DNA from: Aplidium turbinatum
Taxonomy: Eukaryota > Chordata > Ascidiacea > Aplousobranchia > Polyclinidae
DNA length: 64,000 nucleotides
Assembly: GCA_918807975.1 (NCBI GenBank)
Contig: OU964922.1
Location: 32,538,329-32,602,328 of the forward strand
Direction: 5' to 3'
Each line of letters opens with the position of its first letter. Position 1 is the first letter of the stretch. Shown piece after piece: positions 1 to 11,039 of this stretch. The notes below the pieces were generated by a model that was given only the letters and a program-made list of their open reading frames with translations, searched no databases and was not told where the DNA came from. Made by a program: the position numbers and the translations under genes.

Positions 1-1800
1 ACTGAAAAGTAGAAAATGAACGAGTGACACAGGAATGATTACAAGTAAATTATATGGTGGAAAACAGATCACATGAGGTGTAAACTACAGGCATTTGACA
101 AACAATTAGAAAACACACAAGAGGAAAGATGAGCCACAGGCGAATAACTGCTGGTTCAGAGACGGATTATTACGTTTGATTCTTTAAGGGATACTAAAGA
201 AAAACCTGACTTGGCGATTTTCCAAGTTCTTTGTGTTTAACTTGCTACCGTAAAACGATTTTCAATAATATTTTGCCCTATTGCGGTCTGATCAGCATTC
301 CGCACCTACTTTTGTCAGAGCTTTCAAAACCAGAATGGGCCTGAGCAGCGAAGCGTGCGACTGAACAGTCTACGTAACAAAAGACGAGCAATCAGTTGAT
401 CACGCAACAGTTGTTACTGTCGGCGATTTAACTGTAGGCTATGTATGTATGTACATCAAAACATCAGATTTCAACGTCAAAACATCAGACAGTTTGCTCA
501 AAACCTCAGATCTGAAGTTAAAACATCAGATGTTGTAACGTGGCTTTTGTTATTGCTGTCTTTTGTGACGTATTCTCGAGGTGTGTTTGCACTTTTTGGT
601 CATTTTGAAAAAAAAAATGAAAATAAATGAAACATTGGACTTTGGGCTTTGCCAGCGCCATTGAAAACAAATTTTTTTCGGTAATTCTTTTTGAAATGTA
701 TTCTTGAATGTTCAGTTTACGCATTTTAATGCTTAATTCCCGTTTGAAAATTTCATTTAGTATGCCTTTAAGGCTTCCATGATTTTATTCTGAAATTCAG
801 ATCTGCCTCGAGAGATGATTTTAAATTGGTCGATCGAGACATTGTCAGTGCACGTTTCACAAGAGGCGATGTGCTCTTTAATTGCACTTTTGGTTGTTAA
901 GTTTGGGTTTAAGTGCTCCCCGGCCCTTGTCAACAAATGTCTGGTTGACATACCAATGTATGTCTGGTTTGCATCACGCAAACAATGAAATTTATACACA
1001 ACATTCGAAGAAAGAGCAAAGGGGGTAGGCGATTTCAGTTGAAAATATTGGTGCACTTTAAATGTTTTATATACAGAATGAACGTCACATGAAAATTTTT
1101 TTTTTATAAGTTTAGCTAGGTTTTTTGCGAAACTTGTTAAATCTTTTCCTAGAAAGGGTATACTAATAAAATAACTAAAATGTACTTCTTCAGGCGTGTC
1201 TTTTGGTTCATCAGCCATGAAGGTGTTTAAAACTTTATTGAAAACGTGGGAAGGATATCCACATGTTTTTCAATTTCTTGATTTTTTTCTGAAACAACTG
1301 ATTATCAGAACACACCAAACGAGCACGAGACAACAGACACAAAATTAATCCAGATTTCCATATCTTAGGGCATAGAGCGTTATAATTTAAAAGCAAGCCA
1401 GTGTTGGTAGGTTTTCGCCAAACCCAGGTGTGAAAAGAATTGTGTTTAATTTCAATTTCAACATCTAGAAAAGCGATGGTATCATTAGATTTTTCAACTG
1501 TAAATTCGATATTTTCATGCTGCGAGTTTAAGAGGTTTAAAAATTTTGAGCACGATTCATCATCATCAAAAATGGCAAAAATATCATCGACATAACGTAA
1601 ATACAGTTTGGAATAAAAATCACGATAGAATTCAAATATTTTGGTTTCGATGTGTGCCAAGAAGAAGTTTGCCAGTGTTGGGTCCAATGGGGAACCCATG
1701 GTGACACCATCTATCTGTTGAAACAAACTATTGTTATACAAGAACATGCCTTTTGTGGCTAAATGTAATAATTTTAAGAAGTATTTTTTCTCAATGGGCA
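1..1800 (-). mobile_element. Penelope-like element (PLE), 5'-truncated fragment
   Basis: The minus strand encodes a reverse transcriptase segment (about 1235-1795) with the palm motif YVDD and a GVTMGSPL block, followed by a GIY-YIG endonuclease segment (about 775-1218) with TYIGMSTRHLLTRAGEH. RT followed by GIY-YIG is diagnostic of Penelope-like elements. The C-terminal tail and 3' region continue in 1-182 and are matched by another fragment at 6825-7018. The 5' half of the RT is missing and the element is broken, with several disruptions. A MITE (183-772) is inserted near the 3' end of the coding region. Confidence 0.85.
183..772. mobile_element. MITE with TTAA-type ends, copy 1
   Basis: A second copy lies at 32741-33307, inside a hAT element. 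The ends are inverted repeats of the form TTAAGGGATACTAAAG / CTTTAGTATGCCTTTAA. Flanking PLE sequence continues on both sides. The related PLE fragment at 6979-6993 lacks the insert, which defines an empty site and suggests a TTAA target, as used by piggyBac-type elements. No coding sequence is recognised inside. Confidence 0.7.
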
Positions 1801-2228
1801 GTCGGTTAGGTTGGTTATCATTAAAAATTTTGGTTATCTTATATTGGTTATTTCATAAAATTGGTTATCTTTTCATTGGTTATCTTATAAAAATGAATAA
1901 GTAAGTTCTGGTGCTACTTCTAAGCTTCAACTAATCGCTGCTTAGCGACTTTACTAAACTTCCAATTGTTGCTGACTGAACCCAAAATGAGTCAGGAGAG
2001 ACATAATGTTGCTTTAGCAACGTCACAATTCCATTGTTTAACAATGGCTACAGTAAAAGAGAGATTACTTTTTGATCTTTGTACCGTATTGACCGCAAAT
2101 TAGATTTTGAAGAAAGTCACAAATTTTAATTTTTTACCAACCGATTTTTGCGCCCTTATCAATGTGGCGCCCATGGCTCGAGCCATGCCTGCCATACCCT
2201 AGGTACGCCACAGCAGTTTGGTATCATT
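1801..2228. other. intergenic, no gene seen
   Basis: AT-rich spacer with a loose array of TTGGTTATC-like words at about 1808-1890. I see no supported coding region. Confidence 0.4.
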
Positions 2229-2236
2229 GTCTATAT

Positions 2237-3474
2237 CAGTGGTTCTCAACCGTCGGTCCGCGGACCGGTGCCGGTCCGTATAATTATTTTGCCGGTCCGC
2301 AGAAAGATCTTACTTTCTGCAAAGCTTATTTTAATGTGAAGTCATTAGCATATTGTAAAAATGTGATTGCACTGTGAAATATGCACAGCTGTAAAACTAA
2401 CATATCTCCACGTAAAATTGTTTGATAATAAAGGTGAACTTTTTGATGACCTAATTCTGTGCCGTTGATAATGTTTTTGTGACAAATTGCGCGTAGTTTT
2501 CAAAAAGTTTTGAAACACAGAAATACATAACCAAATGGGGAATTTTGTTCTTGTTTTTGAAAAATTTTAAAGTCGTTGGAGACAAAAATTTGGAATTAGA
2601 TAAATTTGAAGTTCCGGGATAGTCAGGCCTGCAATGGAAATTTGCCAAAACCGGAGTTTGAGAAAGCAAAAATCTTGTTTTTCAAAGACTATGCGGAAAA
2701 TTGCGCTTCGGAATACTGTAGAATGAAGACAAGCCGATTTGCTGTGGAAAATGCTGGTAAAATCGAGTGGTGAAAAAAGTAAAAAGAGGTGCTGAGCATT
2801 GTGAGTCAACACTTGAAAGAGTTGGCTAACAATTTTGACGATCATTTTGCGTAACATGAAGATCCTCGACATGAAAACTTTTGGATAAACAATCCATGAA
2901 TGATGATGAATGATGTCAACACATGCGACCTTAATCTTCATGAAAAAGAAAGTCTGATTGAATTACAATATGTTGTGCTTCTACTTTGCAGTCAAGATTT
3001 GAAAAACATCATTGTAACACTTTTGGATATCTCTTGCAAACGAATTCGTGCCATCGAATTGATGGTAATTGTTTCAGCTACGACAATTCTTTTTCATCTC
3101 TAGCTTTAATAACAAAGCAAAGAAATCGAGTGGATGCAGAAACAGAGCTACGTGTTTTAGAAACTTCTTTGATATCTCGTCTTCCTCACATAGGCTACTG
3201 GCAGCGTAACAGTAGGAAATTTTCCACTGACATTAATTTTGTATGCAAATGGATTGATATTTTTCTGTTTGAGTTGATTTGATTGCCGTTTTATTCCAAT
3301 TTGTGTCCTGAATACAAATCATATGCTAAAACCTTGCATTATGGTGCGCAACAACAACTTTGGATAACTAAACGTTACAAATATTCATTCTATTCACTAC
3401 GATCTTTGGTTGCCGGTCCGCAAACATTTTTTTTTAATTTTGCCGGTCCCCCACTGTTAGGTTAAGAACCACTG
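2237..3474 (+). mobile_element. hAT DNA transposon, decayed, about 1.24 kb
   Basis: The ends are inverted repeats (CAGTGGTTCTCAACC on the left, GTTAAGAACCACTG on the right), flanked by a near-perfect 8-bp duplication (GTCTATAT / CTCTATAT). Subterminal GCCGGTCCG words repeat at both ends. Inside, the plus strand keeps transposase-like peptides such as DLNLHEKESLIEL (about 2930-2965) and RNRVDAETELRVLE (about 3122-3165), which resemble the C-terminal part of EPM2AIP1/SCAND3-type hAT transposases. The reading frame is broken, so this is a non-functional copy. Confidence 0.85.
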
Positions 3475-3482
3475 CTCTATAT

Positions 3483-4340
3483 TTTTACAAAAGGTGAAAA
3501 TGATTAAAGTTTTTTGAATTGAAAGCTCTGGTAAAGTTTCCTTTAACGAGCTAACTGAAAAAATATCAATTGTATTTCTAACAGGTGTTAGAGTAACGTT
3601 TTCAAAAAAAAATTAAAATTAAATGATTAATTAGGTGTGGCAGACTTGATGAACAGTTTGGTCCTTCTGCCACTCCTATCATCATTAGCAAACAACCTAG
3701 CTCACTTTGTAATCTTGTATTGTTTTTCGTTTTGTTTTTTTTCGCATATGCTAGTGATGCAAAAATAAAAGAACTTCTTCTTCTTTTAATTTGCCTTTAA
3801 GTGGAGATCAAACGGGTCAGTTTTGTTAGTCCTTTATCAAACAAAGTTATATTTACAAATAAAAAATTAAACAAATTTGTTAAAATAGTCTTGAATCATG
3901 AAATGTAAACGTACAAGACAAATCCGTTTTCCATAGTGACAGCATTCATTATTGTACGTACCAGGGTATGTTGTACTACGCTTAAATTTAAAGATCCTAC
4001 TTTTAACTTTAGTGAGCTGATTCTTGCTTGTTTTGAATAATTTAATCTATTTAACTTGTTGAGAAAAATGGTTAGTATTTTACAGCTATTTAGTCTTTGA
4101 CTGATCTGTCTTGGTCTAACCAAACCAGCAAGAACTCAAAAAAATTAGTACCCAATACAAACAATTCAAAAAAAAGCAGCATAATAAATACTTTGGAAAT
4201 AATGTATAAAAAAATTCTAAGTTACATAAATTATGTTAGAGAATGTTTAAACTCATTAACAAATATTAAAACAATTTATCACTTACTGTGTTGAAGCTAA
4301 ATTCATTCTGATTTCAAAAGATTTTAATTCCTACAAGTAA
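3483..4340. other. intergenic; possible LINE 3' tail
   Basis: No gene is recognised. The stretch ending near 3790, with a GATGCAAAAATAAAAG-like end followed by a CTT-rich run, resembles the 3' end of the LINE at 12330-12366, but the match is short. Confidence 0.25.
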
Positions 4341-4341
4341 A

Positions 4342-4544
4342 GGTAATTAGATGAAGGGCCAAATTAATAATCAACAATTTCTGTGTGGGCGAGCAATTCT
4401 GCTGTGGAGCATCATGAAGCGTTGTGGTTCGAGTCTTACTTTCATTCAAACTTAAATGGAAAATACGTCGATGGAGCGCTTACGAATACTTGGAAAAGAT
4501 TTTATTGGTAGCATTGGAAAGAAGGCGACTATTTGATCAAATAA
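4342..4544 (+). pseudogene. decayed ficolin terminal exon (fibrinogen C-terminal domain)
   Basis: In one frame the plus strand gives NNQQF, then SNSAVEHHEALWFES, HSNLNGKYVDG and HWKEGDY, all parts of the last exon of the fibrinogen-related domain. The DNDND calcium loop is lost, both expected cysteines are replaced (S and Y), and a TAG lies between FYW and HWK. It sits 90 bp upstream of an intact terminal exon, so it looks like the dead member of a tandem exon pair. Confidence 0.7.
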
Positions 4545-4631
4545 AAATTACTTATTATTTAATAATTAATAAATAAAAATTAAAAATAATTTTCTTTTGA
4601 TTTCAAACTATTGTTATTCTTACCGTTGAAG

Positions 4632-4879
4632 GTAATTCATTGGCCTACCACAATAATCAGCCATTCAGCACAAAAGACAACGATAATGACAGCAATGGAA
4701 GCAATTGTGCTGTGACTTATCCTGGTGGGTGGTGGTTTCGTTCTTGCTTATATTCAAACTTGAATGGAGAATACATCGATGGAGGGCGTACGAGTGGTCA
4801 TAAAGGAATCAATTGGCGTCATTGGAAGGGAGACAGCTATTCGATGAAAAAGGCAGAAATGAAGATTCAATTAATTTGA
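4632..4879 (+). CDS. ficolin-like terminal exon, intact (gene 0)
   Basis: After an AG acceptor (4630-4631, TTGAAG) the exon reads [20 protein letters not shown], then [44 protein letters not shown] and a stop. It keeps the calcium loop DNDND, both C-terminal cysteines and the conserved INW/WKG core of fibrinogen-related domains. Its 248 bp and phase-1 start match gene 2's terminal exon. No upstream exons of this gene are visible in 1-4340, so they lie to the left or are lost. It is 92% certain as a fibrinogen-domain exon, but whether it is expressed is unknown. Confidence 0.85.
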
Positions 4880-4885
4880 TGCTTC

Positions 4886-4891
4886 AATAAA
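4886..4891 (+). promoter_or_regulatory. poly(A) signal AATAAA
   Basis: AATAAA starts 7 bases after the stop of the terminal exon ending at 4879, a usual place for a short 3' UTR. Confidence 0.55.
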
Positions 4892-4899
4892 AAACTTTA

Positions 4900-6550
4900 T
4901 ATTCAGTAAATTCACAAACAAAGCATATGATATAAATTTGCTTTTATTGTTGATCTAGTTAGAAATAGGCCCATATTGCTGTCAACATTTGTAGCCTACC
5001 TTTTCTGTATATATTTGACAACAAAGCTTCCATGTTTATACAATACAGACTTTCGAGGGTTTTGATGCTATGGCTTTTTAATCACAGAAAACTGTATTTA
5101 TAAAATGTTTACTCTATTAAAATAGCAGTAAGTACCACACTAAATTGATAAAAACAAAGTTTCCTATAAAGCTTTCGCCATACTATCGTTAGTCTGTAAC
5201 AGGTGATATTAAAAAACATAACAATATATAAGTTGATTTACAGTGTGAGGTTGATGTGACTTAACGCATTCGTTCATCATACAGTAATTATAAGGGAAAG
5301 TTTTTGCAACTTTTACAACTTTTTACAGCTTCCTAATTACACAGAATTTTTGTATAGTATGATGTTTTAAGCTGTTTGTAGAAATTGTATATTGCACCTT
5401 TTTGCAGCTTACTTCTATTTTACATGCAATTTTTTTCTGCAACTTTTATCAAGTATTGCGCAAAATGTAAAGGTGTGATTTGAAAAACATGCTGTAAAAC
5501 TGTTTCTAGTATGGTTCTATTCTCTTTGATTCGCATAACAAAGATCTATGTGATGAATGGATGGAACGAAGTTGTAGCATGCTACGTAAACTGTTGGCGA
5601 ACGATCGCCATTTCTCCCCAGACAATGTGTGGAAATATTTGGCTTTATATGTAAATAGATCGCTTGAGTAAATCACTGTCGTTTAAATTTGGCAGCTCTG
5701 CAGCAGCTGACAGCGAAATGCTGTGATGTAGGTTTCAAATCTCAAGAATATAAAAATGTATTCAAAAAGCAGACATCCTGCAAGTCTTAAGTTGTTGGTT
5801 TATACAACAGAACATTTCGAGTATCTCATACCCTAATAATTTTAAAATATTTGTGCATAAATGCAAACTGTTAGTGCAACTTTTGTTAAAATTAAGTGCA
5901 AATTTCTCACAATTTAAATGCAATAAAAACTTTCCCTAGCAATTATGCAACTTTGATATTAGATACTCTTTCTTGGAGTGCCTCCTTTGCATGCTCTGTG
6001 ATCAAAGGCCCTTGCTCCAACAATCATCGCAAAATTAAACCATTTAAACTGTTCAAACTGACATTGTAAAACTGTCAAACCAGTAATCACTTCCACATGT
6101 AAACATATTCAGAATAAGCATATTAAATAATATCTCCCAAGACACGTGCTTGCATAAATTGTTAGAAATATATTATGATCGTGATATGTTCAGCATTTTA
6201 GTTCAAATCATATACATTGCAGTTTAGCTTTGTTGTTAGACATACAGTAGGTACATAAAATCAAGAAAATTTAGACAGAGAACTTGTGAGCGAAAAAAAA
6301 TCTGCTTATAAGATTTAAATTGTTTTTGTACAATCTCTGCAAAAGTAACCAATATGTAGCCAAGAAAAGTAATAAAATATTCCATTCGCATATATTCGGT
6401 CTTTTATAGTTCCTTCAGAACTTTCTAGCAAGAAGAAGTCACGCAAGATAACTTGGTATGCAAGTTTTATCATGATAAAGTTTTTGTAGAGAGTTCGCTT
6501 TGTTTAACCATAGACAGACAAAACAAAGTAACTTCAACGGGTTTAACACT
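4900..6550. other. intergenic, no gene seen
   Basis: AT-rich sequence without a supported exon. At 5131-5192 it shares a short block (CCACACTAAATTGATA and AAAGCTTTCGCCA) with 28574-28650, so a small dispersed repeat is likely. Confidence 0.4.
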
Positions 6551-6558
6551 GAGCTAAC

Positions 6559-6775
6559 GTCCGCCCCGTTAGATCAGTGGTTAATCGCCCGGCTCAAGAA
6601 CACGCTGCGCTGGTTCGACTCTCAGGGTATGCGCTTGAGCAACGCATTTCACGATTGCTCTCCATTCCACGTCGCCTAATGAATGGAATAATTCCTGGGC
6701 AACAACACTTCAATAATCGAAAAACTTCACTCTGCCAAAAGTCCGAGGATAAAGATTCAAAACCAAACCAACCAA
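6559..6775 (+). mobile_element. tRNA-derived SINE, family 2, copy 1
   Basis: The head is tRNA-like, starting GTCCGCCCCGTTAGATCAG, with an A-box-like TAGATCAGTGG (6570-6580) and a B-box-like GGTTCGACTCT (6612-6622). The tail (GAGGATAAAGATTCAAAACC) is shared with copies at 15625-15920 (minus) and 38240-38458. No open reading frame is expected. Confidence 0.75.
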
Positions 6776-6824
6776 AATATTTATTACACAAAGAAATATA
6801 ACATAAACACTTCGGACTGAAATG

Positions 6825-7018
6825 CACAAACTCAACAAGTCATACAAGAATGATTACGAGTAAATAAAACGGCGGGAAACAGATCACAGGAGGTGTAAAA
6901 TACAAGCATGAGACAACAAGGAAAGACGAGCCACAGGCAAATAAGTGCCTGTTGAAAGACAGATTATTACGCTTGATTCTTCGGACTTCCATGATCTTAG
7001 TCGGAAACCCATTTATGC
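6825..7018 (-). mobile_element. PLE 3' fragment
   Basis: Homologous to 1-182 plus the sequence just after 772. The minus strand encodes KIMEVRRIKRNN and LFACGSSFL, the C-terminal tail that follows the GIY-YIG domain in PLEs. It ends at the piggyBac-like element. A GIY-YIG fragment of the same type resumes at 8560, so the DNA transposon appears to have landed in a PLE. Broken. Confidence 0.7.
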
Positions 7019-8445
7019 CGAGCGTCCTATATGTAGGACACCTACTCAAATTAAAATTTTTCTTTGCAGGTTCAGTTTTTAGATTTAGACGAAGTCAAAA
7101 TACATTTATGAGTATTTTTGCAGTATAAATCACCACTTTTTTCAAAAATTGCTTTTTTGGTTGAGGCTTGACATCATTTTCAATTTTCCCAATTTTGCTA
7201 AGTCTGAAATTTTGAAGGTGCATGTTGAATTATGATAATAAATCCGCATGTGCAAATAAGCTCAAAAGATGGGTGTCCTATATATAGATCGCTAGGCACA
7301 CGTGTTAGCAAAAGCGACAATCAATTCCCACGCATCAAGCGGTATCAAACAGCGATTCCCTACGACTTCTACGCTGTATAACAAAGTAGTTGTGTTTGTT
7401 TTTAGAACAATAACTTATTTATTGTAGTTTAGGCGAAGTAGTTTAGGCGTTGGAGGAAACCTTGTCAATAATTTTGCTGATGTCCTCGCCAGCTGCGGCA
7501 GAAAGTTTTGCCACTTGTGCTACAACTTTTTCAGTAATGTGAAATTGGCTACGACGCTAGAGGATAAAATTAGTGAAAGCAACAGCTACAATTTGTGAAA
7601 ACAGCACCGAAAAATGTCCGCTGATCGCAAAAGATGCTCTGAAAATACAAGGAAGAGACAAGTGCAATTTTAGAACCGATACCGACAACGGCGTGCTGGT
7701 TTGCAAATAGAATGACAACAGTGTGGTAAATTTATGCTCGAATACGGTTGGAGTTTACTCAACTTCTAAAGCCTCTCGATATTCATCCTCTGAAAAGAAG
7801 CGTGTGCAAATTGAACAACCTTGATTGATCAAGCTCTATAACGAACATAATAATGGGGAGGGAACGTTGATAGAATGGACCAGAACATTTCGAACTATCG
7901 CATCGCAATGAGAGGTAAAAAATGTTATTTGTGCTTGATTTCATACATGCTCGATATTTCTGTCAACAATGCATGGCAACTGCAAGAAATTTGCAATAGA
8001 GGCAATTCAATGGATTTGCTTTCTTTTCAAAGATAGGTTATATTGCCAGAATATACTTGTCACAACATCGAAAGCCACCTCAACAAGGAAAGCGGGGCAG
8101 ATCACAAAAGGTTTTATCCGATGTACGTTACCATGCCTAGGCTATGAGCATTGGGTGCTAGCCCAGGACAAACAAACTCGATGCGCCTATTGCCATGCAA
8201 TAACTACTACAAGATGCGAAAAATGTGATGTCGGTCTGCATGTCAAATGCTTCAAGCAATATTATATTTCCCAATGACTTGTTTCAGTGATCTGTTGCTT
8301 TGCTACTTTTCTTCTTCGTATTTTGTTAACTTTCATAAGACATTTCCCATTTATCACTTTGAGCGATAACGATTGAGCCTACTCATTACGCACAAGAAAC
8401 TTGCGAAACTTGATAGCGGATTTGCCTAGCGTCCTATATGTAGGA
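7018..8445 (+). mobile_element. piggyBac-like transposon relic
   Basis: Both ends carry the self-complementary word GTCCTATATGTAGGAC (about 7023-7038 and 8428-8443). The plus strand at 7969-8277 encodes a C-terminal zinc-binding block, RCAYCHAITTTRCEKCDVGL then HVKCFKQYY, typical of piggyBac transposases. Most of the DDD catalytic domain is no longer readable. The outer ends are approximate because no clean TTAA pair was found. Confidence 0.65.
7969..8277 (+). pseudogene. piggyBac transposase C-terminal fragment
   Basis: A 102-residue frame ending in a CxxC...CxxC...HxxC cysteine/histidine cluster (CAYC, CEKC, HVKC) that matches the zinc-ribbon-like tail of PGBD-type proteins. The upstream transposase is missing or scrambled, so this is a relic and not a host gene. 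Confidence 0.65.
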
Positions 8446-8515
8446 CGGTCTTTTTCTCGACCGGTACTAACATAATTAAGAAAAAATTAATTGTGAAATG
8501 TTTTTTAGGTCATGA

Positions 8516-8707
8516 TTATGCAATATTTAAATTTTCAAAAAATTTTTTTAAGTAGCCTACTTTCAATTTCGGTACAAATGGGGATCTGCCTTGGGAGATG
8601 ATTTTAAATTGGTTGATCAAGGCATTGTCAGCGCATATTACACAAGAGACTATGTGCTCTTTAATTTCACTTTTAGTTGTTAAATTTGTGTTTGTGCCGG
8701 AGAGCAC
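8516..8707 (-). mobile_element. PLE fragment (GIY-YIG region)
   Basis: The minus strand encodes NLTTKSEIKEHIVSC and INQFKIISQGRS, colinear with the endonuclease region of the PLE at 757-1218. Short and broken. Confidence 0.7.
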
Positions 8708-8859
8708 CTAAACACAAATTTAACAACTATACGAGACGTCAGAAAACTTAGAAAGCAGCAATAGCTTGTGTAAACAATAAAATTTTGATTTATTTTGATA
8801 TAAGTGAATCTATCTTTTAATGCACAAACACATTGGCCTTAACGATTACACTGGTCTAC

Positions 8860-9490
8860 AAAAAAAATCTGCAGTTTGGACTTTGAGAACTGATGTAGGT
8901 TTATTTTGGGGTGCTGAATCCGAATCTAAACTCAGATATTTTTCTATCACATCGCATTTGTTAGATATGATCACAAAAATACTTTATTTTTGCCAAAAGT
9001 GGAAGATTTGACGTTGCGTTTACCACCAATATACAGTATGCTGTGCTATAGCGAAAAGTTAGTGTTAGACAGACCAAAATAGCTTAAATAAAGTTACTGG
9101 ACAAGCATTGCCATAGGCTTGCTTCAATCTTTGTAATATGATGCTAAACATTGATAGAAGGTGATATGTTTTACTTTTAGCTTTTAGCTTGTCATTACAT
9201 TTTAATTAATATTTTGCGTCAAAAACAACTTGGTATTGATATTTTGCGTCAAACTTGTAGTTTTTGGATGTATTTCAGCCATTTATGCACCCCAGGGCAC
9301 GGATTACTGGATACAGCACAATGTATATGTGTGTGACAAACGCAACGTTAAATCTTTCATTTTTGACAAAAGTCACAATTTGTTGTTATCGTATCTCAAA
9401 AATATGACGTGATGCAATAAATCTGAAGTCAGATTCGGATCCAGCACCAAATATTACTCTGTATGAGGCTTCAAATTTTATACCGCAAAA
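8860..9490. repeat. imperfect long inverted repeat
   Basis: 8895-9060 and the reverse complement of 9280-9475 are recognisably homologous: both contain GCTGAATCCGAATCT / GCTGGATCCGAATCT, then GAAGATTTGACGTTGCGTTT / GAAAGATTTAACGTTGCGTT. The arms are separated by about 220 bp. This may be an old foldback or MITE-like element. Terminal repeats and target duplication are not resolved. Confidence 0.55.
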
Positions 9491-9699
9491 TCGTGTTGAC
9501 CAGTGATATTATTTGCCCTGAGAGCTCAGTAAAATACATACAACTGATTCTTCAAACAATAAAATGTCAAAATCAAGCAACGATTGTTCAAATACCAGGG
9601 TATATTGTTGAGCAACACATATCAGGCAGAAAGTGCAGAAAATATTTCTATTTCTTATGGTTGTCTTAATTCATAGTTTATATTTGCAATTAATTAAAT

Positions 9700-9900
9700 C
9701 TAAATTAATAGCAATATTTCTATGCAAATTTGCAGATGAAAAAAAAAAACATTTAAGCAAATAACACATGCTCGTGCTGTTGAGACCATTGGGTATTTAT
9801 CAGATTTTAACGTACTTTGACGTATATCTTCACTGTCCCTTTTATGTTCTACAGGGATACTGCAGCTTTCGTTAAGCTTTATAAATGAATTGTTGATTGG
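9700..9900 (+). repeat. direct repeat, left copy
   Basis: Shares a diverged block of about 200 bp with 10465-10670 (GCTGTTGAGACCATTGG, CGTATATCTTCACTG, TTTGCAGATGAAAAAAAA). The family-1 SINE at 10013-10205 lies between the copies. Function unknown. Confidence 0.6.
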
Positions 9901-10012
9901 TGGTACAGAACTTGAAAATACCGAGTAAAAAGGTTGCTCACAGCTCGAAACTGCAGTTTTTCGTCTGACTTTCTTCAGCAGCTGTCGCTGGATGAAAATG
10001 AACCTAAATGTC

Positions 10013-10205
10013 GGCTACGTAGCCAAGTGGTGAGAACATCTGCGCGATGTTCGAAAGGACGTGGGTTCGACACCGCTCTAACAGAGCATGAGGCTGAGTC
10101 TCGGCAAAGGCACTTTTTAGCAAGCCAAAATAGGAGAAGCAACTGACTCGAAGACTATATGTCACTTTGCTGCTTCCTGTTTTTTGTTGTATCGCATCTG
10201 TGATC
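10013..10205 (+). mobile_element. tRNA-derived SINE, family 1, copy 1
   Basis: A tRNA-like head with A-box TAGCCAAGTGG (10020-10030) and B-box GGTTCGACACC (10064-10074), followed by a tail including GACTCGAAGACTATATGTCA. A second full copy lies on the minus strand at 27568-27762, and a fragment at 61640-61712. Confidence 0.8.
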
Positions 10206-10464
10206 ACAGTGTACTGTCATGTTGTCGCAATGGGCGTAAATAAAAGCATTGTTAGGCTATTATTAAATGTGGTAAAGTATTTATATTTCGGTTTTCGTCT
10301 TTTCTTCTACTGTACAGTAAATACTTCACCACATTTAGGTTAATTTTATTCTGACAACAGCTCCAGTGGAGAGGAAGACAAACAACTGCAGCTTCGAGCT
10401 ATGAACAACCTTTTACCTACAAATGAAGGTCACTTGAGAAAAATCACAATAATTGGTAATTTGT

Positions 10465-10670
10465 AATCAAGTAAGTCTAGATCAATGGCAATGTTTATCT
10501 GCACGCTTTGCAGATGAAAAAAAAACGTTTAAACAAATAACCCATGCTGGTTGCTGTTGAGACCATTGGTGTTTACCAGATTTTTAGTTACTTTGGCGTA
10601 TATCTTCACTGCCTCTTTTATATTCAACAGTGATGCTGTAGCTTTAGTTGAGCTTTAGAAATGAAGGCCA
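10465..10670 (+). repeat. direct repeat, right copy
   Basis: Partner of 9700-9900, diverged by substitutions and small gaps. Confidence 0.6.
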
Positions 10671-10755
10671 TTTGTGAAAGTTTATAGTAATTGATGGATC
10701 CGTGTTTTGTTTTTTGCAAGGAGTAATGTGCAATTAAGGTAAAGGTAGTTCCATA

Positions 10756-10999
10756 GGGTTATAGGCAAATTGTTCGTAAGCAATTGTCCGTAAAACAATT
10801 GTTCATAAATTGTTTTTCGTAAAATGAAATCCGTAAAACAATTCTTCGTAAAGCATTTTTTCGTATACATCAAATTTTAACTGCATGCACGAAAAAATGC
10901 TTTAGGAAGAATTGTTTCACGAAGAATTAATTTTACAAACAATTGTTTTACGAACAATTGCTTTACGAACAATTGCATACGAACAATTTGTCGGACACC
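10756..10999. mobile_element. foldback element with tandem-repeat arms (copy A, 244 bp)
   Basis: The two arms are inverted and each consists of roughly 15-bp tandem units (CGTAAAACAATTGTT type). The left end reads GGGTTATAGGCAAATTGTTC and the right end, reversed, GGTGTCCGACAAATTGTTCG. An exact 8-bp target duplication, GTTCCATA, lies at 10748-10755 and 11000-11007. There is no coding capacity. The architecture and end motif resemble the element at 55015-55645. Confidence 0.8.
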
Positions 11000-11039
11000 G
11001 TTCCATACGTAGTTACGAAGTCTCTGGAAATGAAAAGGT

